64,000 nucleotides of DNA from Jaapia argillacea MUCL 33604. Taxonomy: Eukaryota; Basidiomycota; Agaricomycetes; Jaapiales; Jaapiaceae. Positions 33,157 through 45,620 of this stretch are shown in pieces. Under the pieces are notes generated by a model. That model was not told the DNA's origin. It did no database searches and saw only the letters and a list, made by a program, of their open reading frames with translations. The first letter of the stretch is position 1; each line of letters opens with the position of its first letter. A program made the position numbers and the translations under genes. The DNA is taken from NCBI GenBank assembly GCA_000697665.1, contig KL197737.1, positions 208,051 through 272,050 of the forward strand, written 5' to 3'.

Positions 33157-36100
33157 ATGATGTACCAGTGCTATTGCTCACAATGCTACCCACAAAAGTC
33201 TTGGAACACCTCAAAGACTATCTGGAAGCATATGTTGCTGGATTTGGACCACTTGATGAAACTGCAGGGCAAAAGTAATGCAGAGCATGTCAAGCACTTG
33301 GAAAGATACATAAGACAGAATCAGGAGGCCCTTGAGGAGAGGGTACCCTTGGCCAGTCAATCAGGTATGGCTCTTTGCTTATGGGGACAACTGTGGAGAT
33401 GTAAAATAGAGACCTTGCAGTTGATCTGGAACATGATGTGAATATTAATGTTGGTGAAGGTGTGGTACATTTCTCCTGTTGATCAGAAATACTGATTAAA
33501 ACCCCTATTACTTCAACTTCAGAGGCACCTTCTCTTGGCAAGCTGATAATCTAGTTCTCTTTGAGTAAAATTCTAACTTTCTTTATAGACAGTCCTACTG
33601 CTGAAAGCTCAGGCAATGTACCAGCCTTTGAGGGACCTGAGGCTCAATACAGTGATAATCATAAGGTTGATACTTTAGATAAAGATGAAGATGAAGATGA
33701 AGATGAAGACTTGCTTTCTTTCCCTGCAGATGAAGGCCTTCATTTTCAGAACAATGTTGAACCTGAGGAGTTCATTGACGATGATCTGCCTTTATCCTCA
33801 GAGCACCACTCTTTTGCAGGTCATGATATGGATCCAAATGATGTTATTGTCTATCCAGAGGAGAGAAAAGCCCTTCAAACTCAGCTTCTTGGAGGATACA
33901 AACCTTCTGTTATACCTCCAGGAGATTTTTCTCCACCTCGTACTCTGACAGCTTCAGAGCTGGCCAGTCTTAAGCATTATCTTGTATGGCAGAAGACAAA
34001 TGGGACTGTTAAAGCATATAATGGACATGCTGACAATCTGAGAGATGAAAATATTGAAATTCTCTCTCTGTACTCTGTACACAAACTTGCTATTGAGCTA
34101 ACAGACTTGAGACCTGCACAAGTGGATATCTGTCCATGGAATTGTTTAGCATACACTGGAGAGTATGAAAATTTACAGTTCTGTCTATATATCCATGACA
34201 AGAAGCCCTGTGGTCTAGCTTGCTACTGCCCTAAACAGAGTCCATCAGATAAAAACCAACCTCAAGCCCAAATGACGTATATGCAGATTATGGCAATAAT
34301 TCGAGGACTCTATGCAAATATAGAATCATCAGTACTTATGCGAAGATGGGATCAACTTTTGCAACAAGCTTTGAAGCTAGTTGCAGAGGCAAAGGAAAGA
34401 AAGTACTCTGATTTTGGTGACTCAAATGTTCACCTACATCACTATAATGATATGAAACTCTTTCAGGAGAAGCGTGATATAGCATTTGCACTCTTGACTG
34501 ATGGTGCTCAACTAACTATGAAGAAAGAATCAGATACCTGGGTGTTAATTTTAATAATTCTCAATCTTCCACCAGAGATTCAGTATAAGACTTCTAATAC
34601 CATTATACCCTTGGCAATCCCAGGTCCCTATTCACCAGAAAATATTGAGTCTTTTTTGTATGAGCTATTTGAAGATATGGCAAAGGCTAGTGAAGGTATC
34701 TGGATGTGGGATGCTGTTGACTCTTCATACTTTCTGTGTCGAGCTTATCTTTGTATGGCTCTTGGAGATATGCTTGGATCTGCAAAATTGAATGGGATGG
34801 CAGGGCATTCTGCAATTTATGGTGATCGATTCAGTTATGTAAAAGGTGCCAGATCAAGTACACAGAAAGGGGCAAAATTTCAGTACTATCCAATCTCTCC
34901 TCCTGAAAATGAGACATATAGTCCAGGTCGCCCATCATCATATAATCTAGATAATCTTCCAAGACATACTGAAAAGGAGTACTGGGAAACCATCAACAAA
35001 TTATTGAAGGCAGTATCTAAGGCAGCATCTACTACTATTACAAAAGCAACAGGCATCTCCTGTATGCCTTTAGCTGCAGCTAGCCCTGCTTTTGTCCATC
35101 CATCATTCTTTCCTTTAGATCCTTTTCATCTCTTCTATAAGGATATCATTGCATTTCTCTGGGATTTGTGGACTATCTTCAGCTCAAAATCTGAAAGAAT
35201 TCATCTGAGTGCAGACAAAGCACGCAAATTGGGAGAGTTTCTTGTGAAGGCAATGGAAACTCTTTCTCCATGCTTTTGTGGCCCTGTTCATGATCCATTT
35301 TCAAAAAGGCAGAGTCAGTATAAAATCTATGAGTGGATGGCCTTAGCCCATTGGTATCTGATACCTCTAGGGATTGAGCTTCAGCTTGAGCCAACAGTAC
35401 TTGCAAATTTGGCAGAGGTTGTAGAAATAATTGAGTTTGCAATGACAATTGAGGCCAGAAATGAGGAGGATCTATATAAGCTTCACTGCTTAATCAAAAG
35501 TTTCTTGGAGGGATTTCAAGAGATATATATTGGAAATAACCCAGAAAATATCTCAAGATTTCGCCTGTGTGTTTTTCAGTTGATTCATGTTTCCCAGCAT
35601 ATCTTTTGGAATGGTTCAATTAGATTAGGCTCTCAAGCCACTGTTGAAAGGGCAATTGGAGAGATTGGGCATAAGATTCGTTCTAAAAAAGCACCCTTTC
35701 AGAATATGGCAAACTTGTTATATGAAAGAGAGCTTGCCAAGTTGCTGCTTTTGAAGTACCCAGAGCTTGAAAAAAGATGCCCTCTACAGATAAAAATAAC
35801 CTCAGGAAAGATACCTATACTAAAAAGAGAGTCTCAGGAGAGGCATGCTATGATCACTTACAAGAAATCTGCAAGTATCTTAAATGGACCTTTGATGCAA
35901 AGATGGATGTTATTAGATGGGGAAAACTTCACCTACCCATAGGAAATGTACTCAATAGTCAGTTAAGTGAGAAACAAAAGCCTCCAAAATGATCAAGTCA
36001 ATATTTTGAAGCATATGATGGAGCAAAATCATGCCCAATATTTGGTGAAGCAGTGACATTTTTTGAGATCAAGCATCATGGGCTCTACATGGTGTATCAT

Positions 36101-36334
36101 CCTTTTATTGAACTTGAGCAGACTCTGAGAAGGTGGAGAGGAAAGCGGTCAACAGTTTTACAGGTCCTTTCTATCTCAGCTATTCAAAATTTAATTGGGA
36201 TCTGGAGCTATGGAGAACCTGAAATCATTTATATATTGAGAAAACATCCTGGATTAGCCTGGCTGACTGCTGAAGAACTTGGCAAAGAGGAGGAGAATGG
36301 AAAAGAGGATGAGGAGGATGAGGAAGAAGAGTAG
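33157..36334 (+). pseudogene. Plavaka-type (CACTA/EnSpm) transposase, nearly intact
   Basis: Exon 1 (33,157-33,364) encodes a zinc-binding N-terminus with CYCSQCYPQKS...KHMLLDL. It joins in phase to exon 2 from 33,589 across a 224-bp intron (TCAG|GTATGG ... TTTATAG). Exon 2 has an acidic stretch, then the Plavaka/Tnp2-like core: ALLTDGAQLTMKKESDTWV, LNLPPEIQYK, IPGPYSPENIESFLYELFED, LNGMAGHSAIYGDRFSY, KFQYYPISPP and YKIYEWMALAHWYLIP. The C-terminal part (YFEAYDGAKSCPIFGEA ... YHPFIELEQTLRRW) lies in another frame with one TGA near 35,990, so the copy has one frame change around 35.86 kb and one stop. An acidic tail ends at 36,334. The DNA is clearly more AT-rich than the KDZ element or the F-box genes. 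The element ends were not found. Confidence 0.78.
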
Positions 36335-37131
36335 TATTAGTTTATGTATCTATATAGTATTGTACTAGAGTTTTGGCTATTCAATGACAATTTTTTATCC
36401 TTGTTGATTTTGGAAGATCTTGAGCAAGAAGTACATATCTAGATTTGATTGAAAGGTATTAAATTAGCCTCAGCACCAAGGCTTTTCTGGGATCTAATAA
36501 TGCACACTGAATTCTGTTTGTAATTACTAATCGTAACTATACCACCTTGTGATGATAGCTAACCATGCTGCAGAACTCAAGTGCTAGTTTAGAGGTCCAA
36601 AAGCAATACACAGAAATCCAGGATGGATCTGGATATCAACAGCGCTATATGATAGAATAGACAAATATAATCTTAGAGATGGGGAAATCCTCTATATTGG
36701 ATGCCAACTACCTATATAATAGAATAGACAAATATAATCTACAAGATGTTAGGCACTTGTAAGATAATTGGGCAACATAAAGGTATACTCACCTCAGAGA
36801 TGGGGAAATCATCTGAGGTGTACAGACAAAACTATGACAAGATAAGAGAAATGGAAAGAATGGTCTCAACTCCACAGTGACTCGTATGATAATACTTCAT
36901 AAGAAAAGTAGTCAAATAAAAGAGAGACGAGAGTCAAGAACAAACTAGACACATATGGGTATCAGAACTCCAAAGGTGATTGATAGCCTTGTGGCACTCC
37001 TTCTAACACTGGAAGCATTTGCATTTGCATTTGCTGCAATTGCAGTTTGGTAATGCTTTTGGTATCTGCTGATTTATTTCTCTAATGTTGCAGATGATAT
37101 TCTCATCTCCATTGTCTATCCCCCCCCTTTA
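36335..37131. other. AT-rich non-coding DNA downstream of the Plavaka transposase
   Basis: No gene recognised. A 43-bp stretch containing CTATATAATAGAATAGACAA is roughly repeated at 36.65-36.73 kb, and AGAGATGGGGAAATC occurs at 36.67 and 36.80 kb, minor direct repeats like those found near transposon ends. Splice-acceptor-like tracts begin at 37.1 kb and lead into the tandem array. Confidence 0.45.
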
Positions 37132-37910
37132 GATTTACCCTGATTTGATGCCCTGGCTGTCTAGACAACAGCAGTTGAGTGATATCAATGGCTTGCTGTA
37201 TGTTGAGCTTCCATTACTATTTGCTGGTGCTTCACTGGGTGAGTGCTTCTCTCACAACATCCTTACATCTCATGTACCACCATCATGTTACTTATGTCTT
37301 TCATTCTCATCTTAATTTTCTACTTTCTCTCTTAGGTTTACCCCTATTTGGTGCCTGGCAGTCTTGATAACAGTAGTTGAGCAATATCGATAGCCTGCTG
37401 TATATTGAGCTGTCATGATTATTTGCTGGTGCTTTACTGATAAAGTGCTTCTCTCACAACATCCTTACATCTTGTGTACCACCATCATGTTACTTATGTC
37501 TTGTATTCTCATCTCAAATTTCTACCTTCTCTCTCAGGTTCACCCCTATTTGGTACCCTGGCGGTCTCAAAAACAGTGGTTGAGTGACTTTGATGGCTTG
37601 CTGTATATTGAGCTGTCATCATTATCTGCTGGTGCTTCACTGATACAGTGCTTCTCTCACAACATCCTTATGTTTCGTGTACCACCATCATGTTACTCAT
37701 GTCTTGCATTCTCATCTCAATTTTCTACCTTCTGTCTCTCAGGTTTACCCCTATTTGATGCCCTGACAGTCTCAACAATAGCAGTTGAGTGATATTAATG
37801 GCTTGCTGTATGTTGGGCTGCAATTAATATTTGCTGGTGCTTCACTGGGTGAGTGCTTCTCTCATAACATCCTTACATCATGTGTACCACCATCATATTA
37901 CTTATGTCTT
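37132..37910 (+). repeat. Tandem array of ~203-bp units, left block
   Basis: Almost four units with a period of 202-206 bp; landmark GATATCAATGGCTTGCTGTA at 37,181 and diverged copies near 37,383, 37,585 and 37,791. Every unit has a pyrimidine tract ending in TTAG or TCAG, about 105 bp that can be read as protein (YPDLMPWLSRQQQLSDING in the first unit), and then GGTGAGTGC or a variant like a splice donor. The block breaks off at 37,910 where the LINE begins. Confidence 0.88.
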
Positions 37911-38100
37911 AATTTTTTATTTTATTTTATTTTAATTAATTAATTTAGACAAGTGATCTTTCATCAAGCAGTGCTAACAATTGGTCAAGCCCTACCTAAC
38001 TACTACACTATAGCAGAGCGGCGAGGTGCCACTCCAGTCCAAGGAAAAATGCACTGACGCACTCCCAGATCTCTGGGAAGTGTGAGACTCCAGTACCCCC

Positions 38101-41100
38101 TGTCATCCCAGTTGAGGGACCCTGGGGGGACTGATACTCACTAAAACCTCAAGGGCAGTCACCCAGTTTTCGGGTAGATCAGCTTCATTGGCCAGTGTGC
38201 CAGTCCAAGTCTTTTGCATGCTGTCTGGGACATCTTTCCCTTTCTTCCTTCTCTGTCTTGCAGCAATTATCCGATCAATCATTAGTCTCTTGTTTATGGC
38301 GTTCTCCCACCTCTTCGTGACATTCGTGGGCATGAGTTCAGCTCCCTGAATCACTCTCTGGCACCAGAAGGCCCAGATCAGGTGGGCCGATTCGGACACT
38401 AGGATCGGAGGAGGTGGGATGAGCCCCTGCGGGTACGGTCCTGGTTCATACCTTCCCCCTGGTGGTCTTCGGCGTGCAGGGTGGGTACTTTCAGCGAGCC
38501 ACACCCCAGAATGGTCCCGATTGATAGGTGTGGCCAGTCTCCCCAGGACGTGGGCCATAGGCTTCTCACAAGGTTCCATATCAGGGGACCTTCCATCGCC
38601 GAGCACTCCAGCAGGATGTGCTCCATTGATTCATCTATGTCCCCGCATGCCCTGCAGACTGCTCGCTCCTTGAAGTTCGGGATATTTCGCCAGAAAGACC
38701 CGATTATCTGGGTCTGGTGCATTGCCAGGAATAGGTACTGTGATATCTTCTGCTGGATGTCTGAGCTCTGAGATCCCATCCAAATCATCTGGTCAGTATC
38801 TAGGTTGCCGTTAGCGTCTTTAAGGGCGAGTCGTGTTCGCTCCAGGGAGATGGATGCCTTTGGCCAGGTTGTCTGTCTTGCCCTCTCCCAAATGCCTTTA
38901 TAGGCTATTGCTTGTGTTATCGCTGACAGTTTCGCGCCCTGTAGGTTGAAGCTGGGGGGGACTGTCAGATTGAGCATGTCAGCTTTGTCTTTTCCTGCAC
39001 CCTCGTTGGCTAGCTGATCAGCCTCTTCATTTCCTTGGACTCCACTATGTCCCTTGACCCATCAGAAGGTCGTTGTGGTGGAGCGGCAGCGTAGTTGGTA
39101 AGCTGCAGCCTGGAAGTACTCCCTGTTAGCTACTCCAATCCACCCCCTGTCTTCCCACTCTGATAGGTGTTTGATGAGCCCATCAATAACATATTGCAAG
39201 TCTGTGATGAAGGTCACTGGGGTGAAACTTCCAATGTTTTGGAGGGCGGTAATTATTGCCACGATCTTGCCGATCTGATTGGAGTGCCTCGCTCCAGGTA
39301 CCTTAATGGCTCTATTGTGTTCATGGCCTTTACCTACCCAGACTCCACTCCCACAGTAGGCATCTTCCATCCTGTTGTTTGTACATGAGCCATCAGTGTA
39401 TACCATCATGTGTTCGTGGGTCAGATTGATACCGCCCACTGGCACTCGCAGTTGTTCTGCCGGAGGGGTTGTCATGTTGTGGCTGGTTGTGAATATCTGG
39501 AAGCACTCTGCAAGGTCCGACTTAATCGTTACGGAGGGGTCAAAGATGATATCCCCACCTCGTTCTCTCTCCCGTTCATTCCACCTCAGTCGTCGGCGTG
39601 TCAGAGTGAGTCTGTCATTCTGGGTGGGTGTGTCCATACTGAACTTCAGGTTCAGCATTTTCAGTATTCTCTTGGCCCGTTGACAGCACTTGTTGGGTTG
39701 CATGCACTGTAGCACGTCCCTATCAGATCTGCACTCTGCACACGCACAGTTACTTCTATCCAGGTGGGCTCTCAGTTCTGCGATGTGTAGGCGTCTTGTT
39801 ACCAGGACTAGGTCCTTAACCGTCCTGACTCAATGGTTTTGTTTCAGGCAGGCGTCCCAGGTACCATTATACGTCCAGTTGGTTGCTCCAAGGTGGAGCC
39901 ATGCTGGCAGGGCTTCCTTGACCTCGGAGGCTATGTGCAGGGCCGCGAAGTTCACGCCATGCTTTTTGGCTGTTGTCAGCATTCTTTGTATGTCCTCAGG
40001 GAGTCGCTGTGCATTCCTGCCTCGTGTTGGAGTGTCCCATGACTGGAGGAAGCAGTTTAGCCTTGTCGTGCTATCGATGCCATTGGGGGCCAGGCAGTTG
40101 ATTATGATGTCCGTAACAAATGCCCAGGTGGGATGGTCTGGTCCCAGAGCAAGGTAGTCCCTCAGCCAGGTAAGCTCTATTGCTTTGTTCCTGGCTTCGA
40201 TGTCAAGCAGACCCAAACCTCCTTCTTCCTTTGGCCAGAACAGGTATTTGAGGGCAATCGGCAGGGTGTGTCTATCCCCCCACAGGAATTTACACACGAG
40301 GGAGCGAAGGGCCTTTTCTATCTGCTTGGGCATGCCCTGCACCTTGGCTAGGTATTGTGTCATCCCTTCGACAAGCATCTAGACTATCAGGTGTTTCCCG
40401 TCGAGGGTTGGGTGGCCTTTGCTCCACCTCGTCAGGCCGGCTGCCACCTTGTCGAGTACTGGCTCCCACAGGGTGGTATTGTTGACGCCATTTCCAATCC
40501 AGCAGCCTAGCAAGTGAACAGGTTCTCCATCCTTTGTGATGTGGACATTGGTGTCCAGGGGCTCATCATCAGGATGTAGCTTCTGTGTCATGTAGACTCT
40601 GTGTCTGTGTTCCAGTGAGCCTATTGGGACTATTTCAGTCTTACTGATGTTGAACTTTGCTCCTGATGTGTTGCACCATTTCAGCAGTATCTGATGGAGG
40701 TCATGGTATCTGTCTCAGATACTCAGGTAGACCATTGCGTCGTCGGCAAACAGGTTGACCAGGAGCTTCCTGGCTAGTCCAGGGATTTTGTATCCTTGGA
40801 GCTTATCCGAGTTTCGCAGCATACACGCCAGCGGTTTGATTGCTATGTTGAATAGGAGGCACGAGAGTGGGTCGCCCTGTCAGACGCCCCATGTCACACT
40901 GAAGGGCTCGCTCATTACCCCATTTATCATGACTCTCATCTTCACACCCGAGTACAGGGATTTGACGGTTTTTACAAACAGTTGGGGCAGTCCGAACCTC
41001 TCCAGAACGAGCCAGAGGTAGTTGTGTTCTATCTTGTCATAGGCCTTTTCTTGACCCAAACAGATTATTGCTCCGTTATCATCCATCGCTTCTGCATAGT

Positions 41101-42985
41101 TTATCATTGCTTTGGAGAGTCTCACCAGGTCGAATATCGATCGACCAGGCACAAAACCTGCCTGGTCCTTGTGAATCAGTGAGGGGGCTATCTTGGCTAG
41201 CTTGATAGTCAGTACTTTCATGAGCAGTTTATAGTCAGTGTTCAAGAGTGTGATTGGCCTATAGTTCACTATGTTGCTCTTGTCGTTTTTCTTGAAGATC
41301 AGGCACATCCAGCCCATAGTGAACCCTGTTTGTGTGTCCACCCCATGGGTCTGCATGTCATTGAAGACAGCTGACATAGTTTGCATCAACTCAAAGGATG
41401 GTTTATTTTGTTTGGCCGCAGTGGCGTCCATCTCATTCAGCTTTTTCCACAGTTCATATGGGATACCATCCACTCCCATTGCAGTTCCATTCTTAGACGC
41501 TTTCAGGGCTATGGATATGTCTCCCTTGCTTAGGTGATGGTCCAGTGCTGCAGTGGGTTGGTCTTCGCAGGCACGCTGATCTTCAGGGATCTCTCCCAAC
41601 ACCTTATCTTGTGCGTTCGGTGCATCATCCACAGCATCCCTGTCCTTCTGAACATTGTCGTGGTAGTCGCGGGCTAGTTTCACCATCTCGCTCATTTTCA
41701 CTGTGTACCGCCATGGGTTGGATCCTGGTATCTCTAGTCGGTGGATCAAATCCCTAGGTTTTTTGGTACTGTTCACTTTCAACCAGTATTTCCCCATCTT
41801 TCCACCCTTCGTTGCCAAGGTTGCTTGCCTGGCCTCACATGCCCCCTTTCACCACTTGTGCTTGAGGTGTTCTATACGGCTGTTTAGCGCGTCCTCCTGG
41901 GCTCTGGTCTCCTTGTTGGTGTCCATTTCCAGGTCATTAGCTGTTTCCCTAAGGTCATTCTTGAGCTTCTCTACCACATTGTTGATTTTGGCTAGGGTGG
42001 CTTTCGCAGTCTTCTTGGCTATTTTACGTATGTTGTTCTTGAGTTCTTCCCACACGACCTGTGGGTTTTGTTCTGCATTGTATTCAACCTGCTGGGCATC
42101 TATCTTTGCTTGGGCCACTCTCCCAAGGTTTATTACCTTTGACAGCAGGATGGGGTCGTTGACGAGTCCCAGCAGCCAGGTCCATCAGCCGGGGCCGATT
42201 TCCAGGGCGTTGAGGGGTGAGAACCATACTGAGACTATGGAGTGGTCAGTTGGGATGGGGGTTAGTCCACAGTCCCATTCATAGAGGTATTCCATGTGTG
42301 AGTGCTTCGCATAGATCCTGTCCAGCCTCGAATGAGTTACCACACTCAAGTGGCTTCTGTATGTGAACATTCTCGTGTCTGGGTGGTCGTGCTACCAGGC
42401 ATCAGTGATGCCGAAAGCCTGTTTCATATCTCTCACAGCCCTGCTGGCAGCACCGTTGTCAAGTCTCGCTGGAGACCTGTCTATTGCGTCTTCAACAATG
42501 TTGAAGTCGCCTACCATGAAGTCAGGGTCTGGGATTCCTGATGTTTTGTGTTCTGCCACGATGTTCGACCAAAACTGGGGATGGCTTGGGTAGTCATTTG
42601 GTGCATAAACATTTAGCAGTGTCATTGATTCTGTATTGTGCCATTGAGTCGTCATTGCTATCACTCTCCCAGGTATTAGCACTTTGAGGGTTATGTTTGA
42701 GGTGTCAGCTATTTCACGGTTGATGACAAAGGCCACCCCTGTGGAGCTACCAGCCTGTTCTGGGTCACTGGAGTTCATTATGAGCAGGCAGCGACCGAAG
42801 AGTGTGTGGATGTCAGCAACATTCTCTTCGGTGAGGTGGGTTTCCTGGACTGCCAGGATTCCAATGTGTTTTTCTTTCATCAGGCTGTGTATCTCCATCC
42901 ATTTTGAGACTGCTCCACTTCCCAGTGTTGCAGTTGTGCGACCTCTCATGTTTAGCGTTGCGATTAGTATATTCGCTCTGGTGTT
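38101..42985 (-). pseudogene. LINE ORF2: endonuclease, reverse transcriptase, RNase H
   Basis: In order on the minus strand: ATLNMRGRTTA at the start; endonuclease with AVQETHLTEE, NVYAPND, VGDFNIVEDAIDRSPAR and TDHSIVSVWF; reverse transcriptase with NYRPITLLNTDYK, KDQAGFVPGRSIFD, QGDPLSCLLFN and the catalytic LFADDAMVYL near 40.74 kb; RNase H with YTDGSCTN, SNQIGKIVAI and FITDLQYVIDGL near 39.4-39.1 kb; a CCHC finger CRACGDIDESMEHILLEC near 38.63 kb. From 42,949 to about 38.45 kb one single frame is kept, interrupted by eight stops (six TGA, two TAG, no TAA). One frame change near 38.45 kb leads to the C-terminus ending at 38,103. The RNase H Glu of the active site appears as Lys in NQIGKIVAI. 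The copy is inactive. Confidence 0.88.
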
Positions 42986-43899
42986 GCAGCTGATGTGCTG
43001 TCCATCCCTGGTGTGGGAGGACCAGTAGGTCCTGTTTGGGTTTTGTTCATTAGCATTGGGTCTGCCTCCATGTTCCCCAATAGAATCATTGAGGGGGGCC
43101 CTGGCAGTCGTGGGCGCACCCCTCTCATTATTGGAGATCTCCGTGCCAGTACCGAGTAAATCACCAGAAAAGACAAAACCAGAGTGGGGGTTTGAGATAG
43201 AAGCAGGTGAGTTACTTACCGCCCTTACAACTATTCAGGAGGCAGGGATCCACGATACCCCGTGAGTGGGGGGGACTATGTATGTGTGCTCCCAGGGGCT
43301 GCATGCCTGAACATCAGCCTTAGGTTGCACAGACTTCAGCCTCTCGGCACGGGACGTCCAGACCTGAATAGGTCCCCATTCTTTGGTACTCTACCAGTCA
43401 CCACCTGGGGATTGTGTGCTCTTCCCGCTTTCCTGTCCTGCAAGCGGTTAGTATATTTGGGCAGGTCACACCAAAGATGTCGGGACGCATCCCCTGACGT
43501 TCCCAACGCATTTTAGCTCCTTTGAGCAGGAGCATTCCTCAGCTTCCGTATTCCGTACCAGGGTGACTTTTGGTCTTCGTTGTTCTGCAGAATGTCAGGT
43601 TGTTTCATGGGGTGCTTTAACACAGATCCACTACTTGGAGCAACGAAAGTATATTTAAGGCCTGGGGGTATGGGCAGCATCTGCAAACCACTGTATGTAG
43701 CTATAGACCCTTACAGTAGTAGGATGGGGGGAGATTGGGGGGGGTGGGACTAGGGCAGAGAAGCAGTTGCGGAGTGGGGGTTGTAGGCTATGTAACAACA
43801 CGTAACGACAGGTGGGTGGTATATGTAGACTGGGGTCAGGCAAAGCGCCACGAGGGCAGAGAGCTAGGCTAGTGTTACCAGGGTACATGCAATGTAGTC

Positions 43900-45620
43900 T
43901 CATCGACGGCCTTGGGCCCAACCACGACTGTTCTTCATACCATGGTCTTGGCCTCCTTTATTGCAAGGGGGACCAACCTGTGCATTACCAGGGGGGGTTG
44001 GGTTATGCAGGGGGCCGTTCCAGCCAGGTAGGGATGGGAAGGGGCAGAGGCCACGGGGGTGGGTCATGCAGTGGCACAGTGAGCATAGCTTGAAGGGTGT
44101 GCTGTGAGCTGTCCTGTGCAGGAGATTGACATATGGGATGTCCCAAAGGTGGTCGCGAATATCAGCCCACACCGGGGTGTCGCCAAGCCTTGCAAACACA
44201 TTGTACCTCAGTCTATCAAAACCTTCCCGCATTCTGTTCTTGACCCGCTCAACTTCTATACTCATGAGGATCCCTTCCATCGTCTCCAAGCAGGCCATTG
44301 GGTCAGTGATCTGAAGCCCATCGAGGATGAACTGAGTGACAAGTGGCTGGGACCAGGTGTCACAAATGATCTTCTTGATGACCTCAGCGGTTGTGTCAAT
44401 CTCTGTGATGGGGAAGAGGAGGTAGGGGTTCGACATGTTGAGTAGGGGTAGGACCTTGAAGGTGATGACAGGGAGGGATAGAATGACTTTACTGAGGAGG
44501 AATTGCACCATGGCTGGGGTGAGCCCATGGGCCATGAAGGAGTTTGAGAACCTGGATGCGTCGGGGTCACGGAGTGGGGGGGAGATGGTGGGGGAGCTGT
44601 TTTGGGCACCTGGGATAAGGGCTTTTAGTGTTGCAAGAGCGGAGCAGAGTCGGGCAGCGTTGTCATCTACTCTCTCCTGGGTCGTCCCTGTCTCACCGAA
44701 GGGCTGGAGGATGAGGGCTGATGTCTCTTCAGAGGAGGTGGCCATTGCGATCCAGCTGGCAACCTGGACCTCTGGGGTATTGGCAAATTGTCGGGCTGGA
44801 AGCATCCCATGGAGCGTCATGAACTTGGGTTCATTTGGGATGTTGTGTAGGGAGGTGGGATGGCAGCAGCGGCCTTCACGCCTGACATGGAGTAGAGCGG
44901 CTTATTGGCAGTTTTTGCCTTCTTGTTCGCCTGGATGATTGCCGACATCTGCACTGCTGGAGAGGCATCAGACTGGGGCAGGGGGTGGACGATGGTTGGG
45001 GGGAGGTTGGTTGACTTGGTTTTTTTCTTGGGGATGGTGTATGTGGGGGGGTGGGCTGGGAGGTGGATGACGAAAGGTGACAGAGCAGGATGGATATGTC
45101 TTCTCTCGTGGACAGGGGTGACTGGGAGAGAGGCAGAGAGGGCTCTGCCATGACTGGCAATGCAGCTGCAGTCTTGTGTCAGTTCTGGCTTTAGAAGTAG
45201 GAGGTGGCTTAGGTGTCTTACCTTCATATGGAGCGACAGTGTCATTGTCAGGTATGATGGTGTCATCGTTCTCTTCTCTGCACCCATTGTCCAGCTCTTT
45301 CCCCTTCTCCTTGGGGGCACTGGGGGCCAGTTGGCCCTCTGTGTCTGGGCTGTTTGCAGGGGGAGGTGGGGGGAGTGAGCATTGTTCAGAGTGGACACTG
45401 GGAATGATGATTGTTGGCCTTTCGCTGGTGGTGTGGACTCGGTGATGGTCTTCTCAAGCTCCAAGAAGAAGTTTTCGATTGTAGCAGGGGTGATAAGTTC
45501 AGCCACAGCAGTGGCGTCAGAGTCTTTTTTTGCGGGGCAGCTGCCAGTGACATGGTTGACGGAGGAGACGCGGGCCTGGCTGATGCCGGTGACGACTTTG
45601 GTGTGGGTGGAGTTGCTCAT
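43900..45620 (-). pseudogene. LINE ORF1, gag-like with zinc knuckle
   Basis: Starts at 45,620 (MSNSTHTKVVTG). The N-terminal half is Pro/Ser/Lys-rich. The C-terminal half (from about 44,830, in another frame) contains HGLTPAMVQFLLSKV, FARLGDTPVWADIRDHLW and the CCHC knuckle CSLCHCMTHPRGLC at about 44,043-44,090. This matches ORF1 of Tad-like elements of basidiomycetes, an RNA-binding protein packaged with the LINE transcript. One frame change near 44.83 kb separates the halves. ORF1 and ORF2 lie on the same strand with about 0.9 kb between the knuckle and the start of ORF2. Confidence 0.75.

Noticed and set aside
37020-37060. Short GCATTT repeats suggestive of a telomere-like or CRISPR-like array
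   Set aside because: Only three 6-bp copies with no spacers; a simple-sequence run.
4057-42949. Possible reassignment or read-through of TGA, since many frames are broken only by TGA
   Set aside because: The two F-box genes use standard stops and are intact, TAG also occurs in the LINE, and the damaged genes are all in mobile elements or cargo. CpG deamination explains it more simply.
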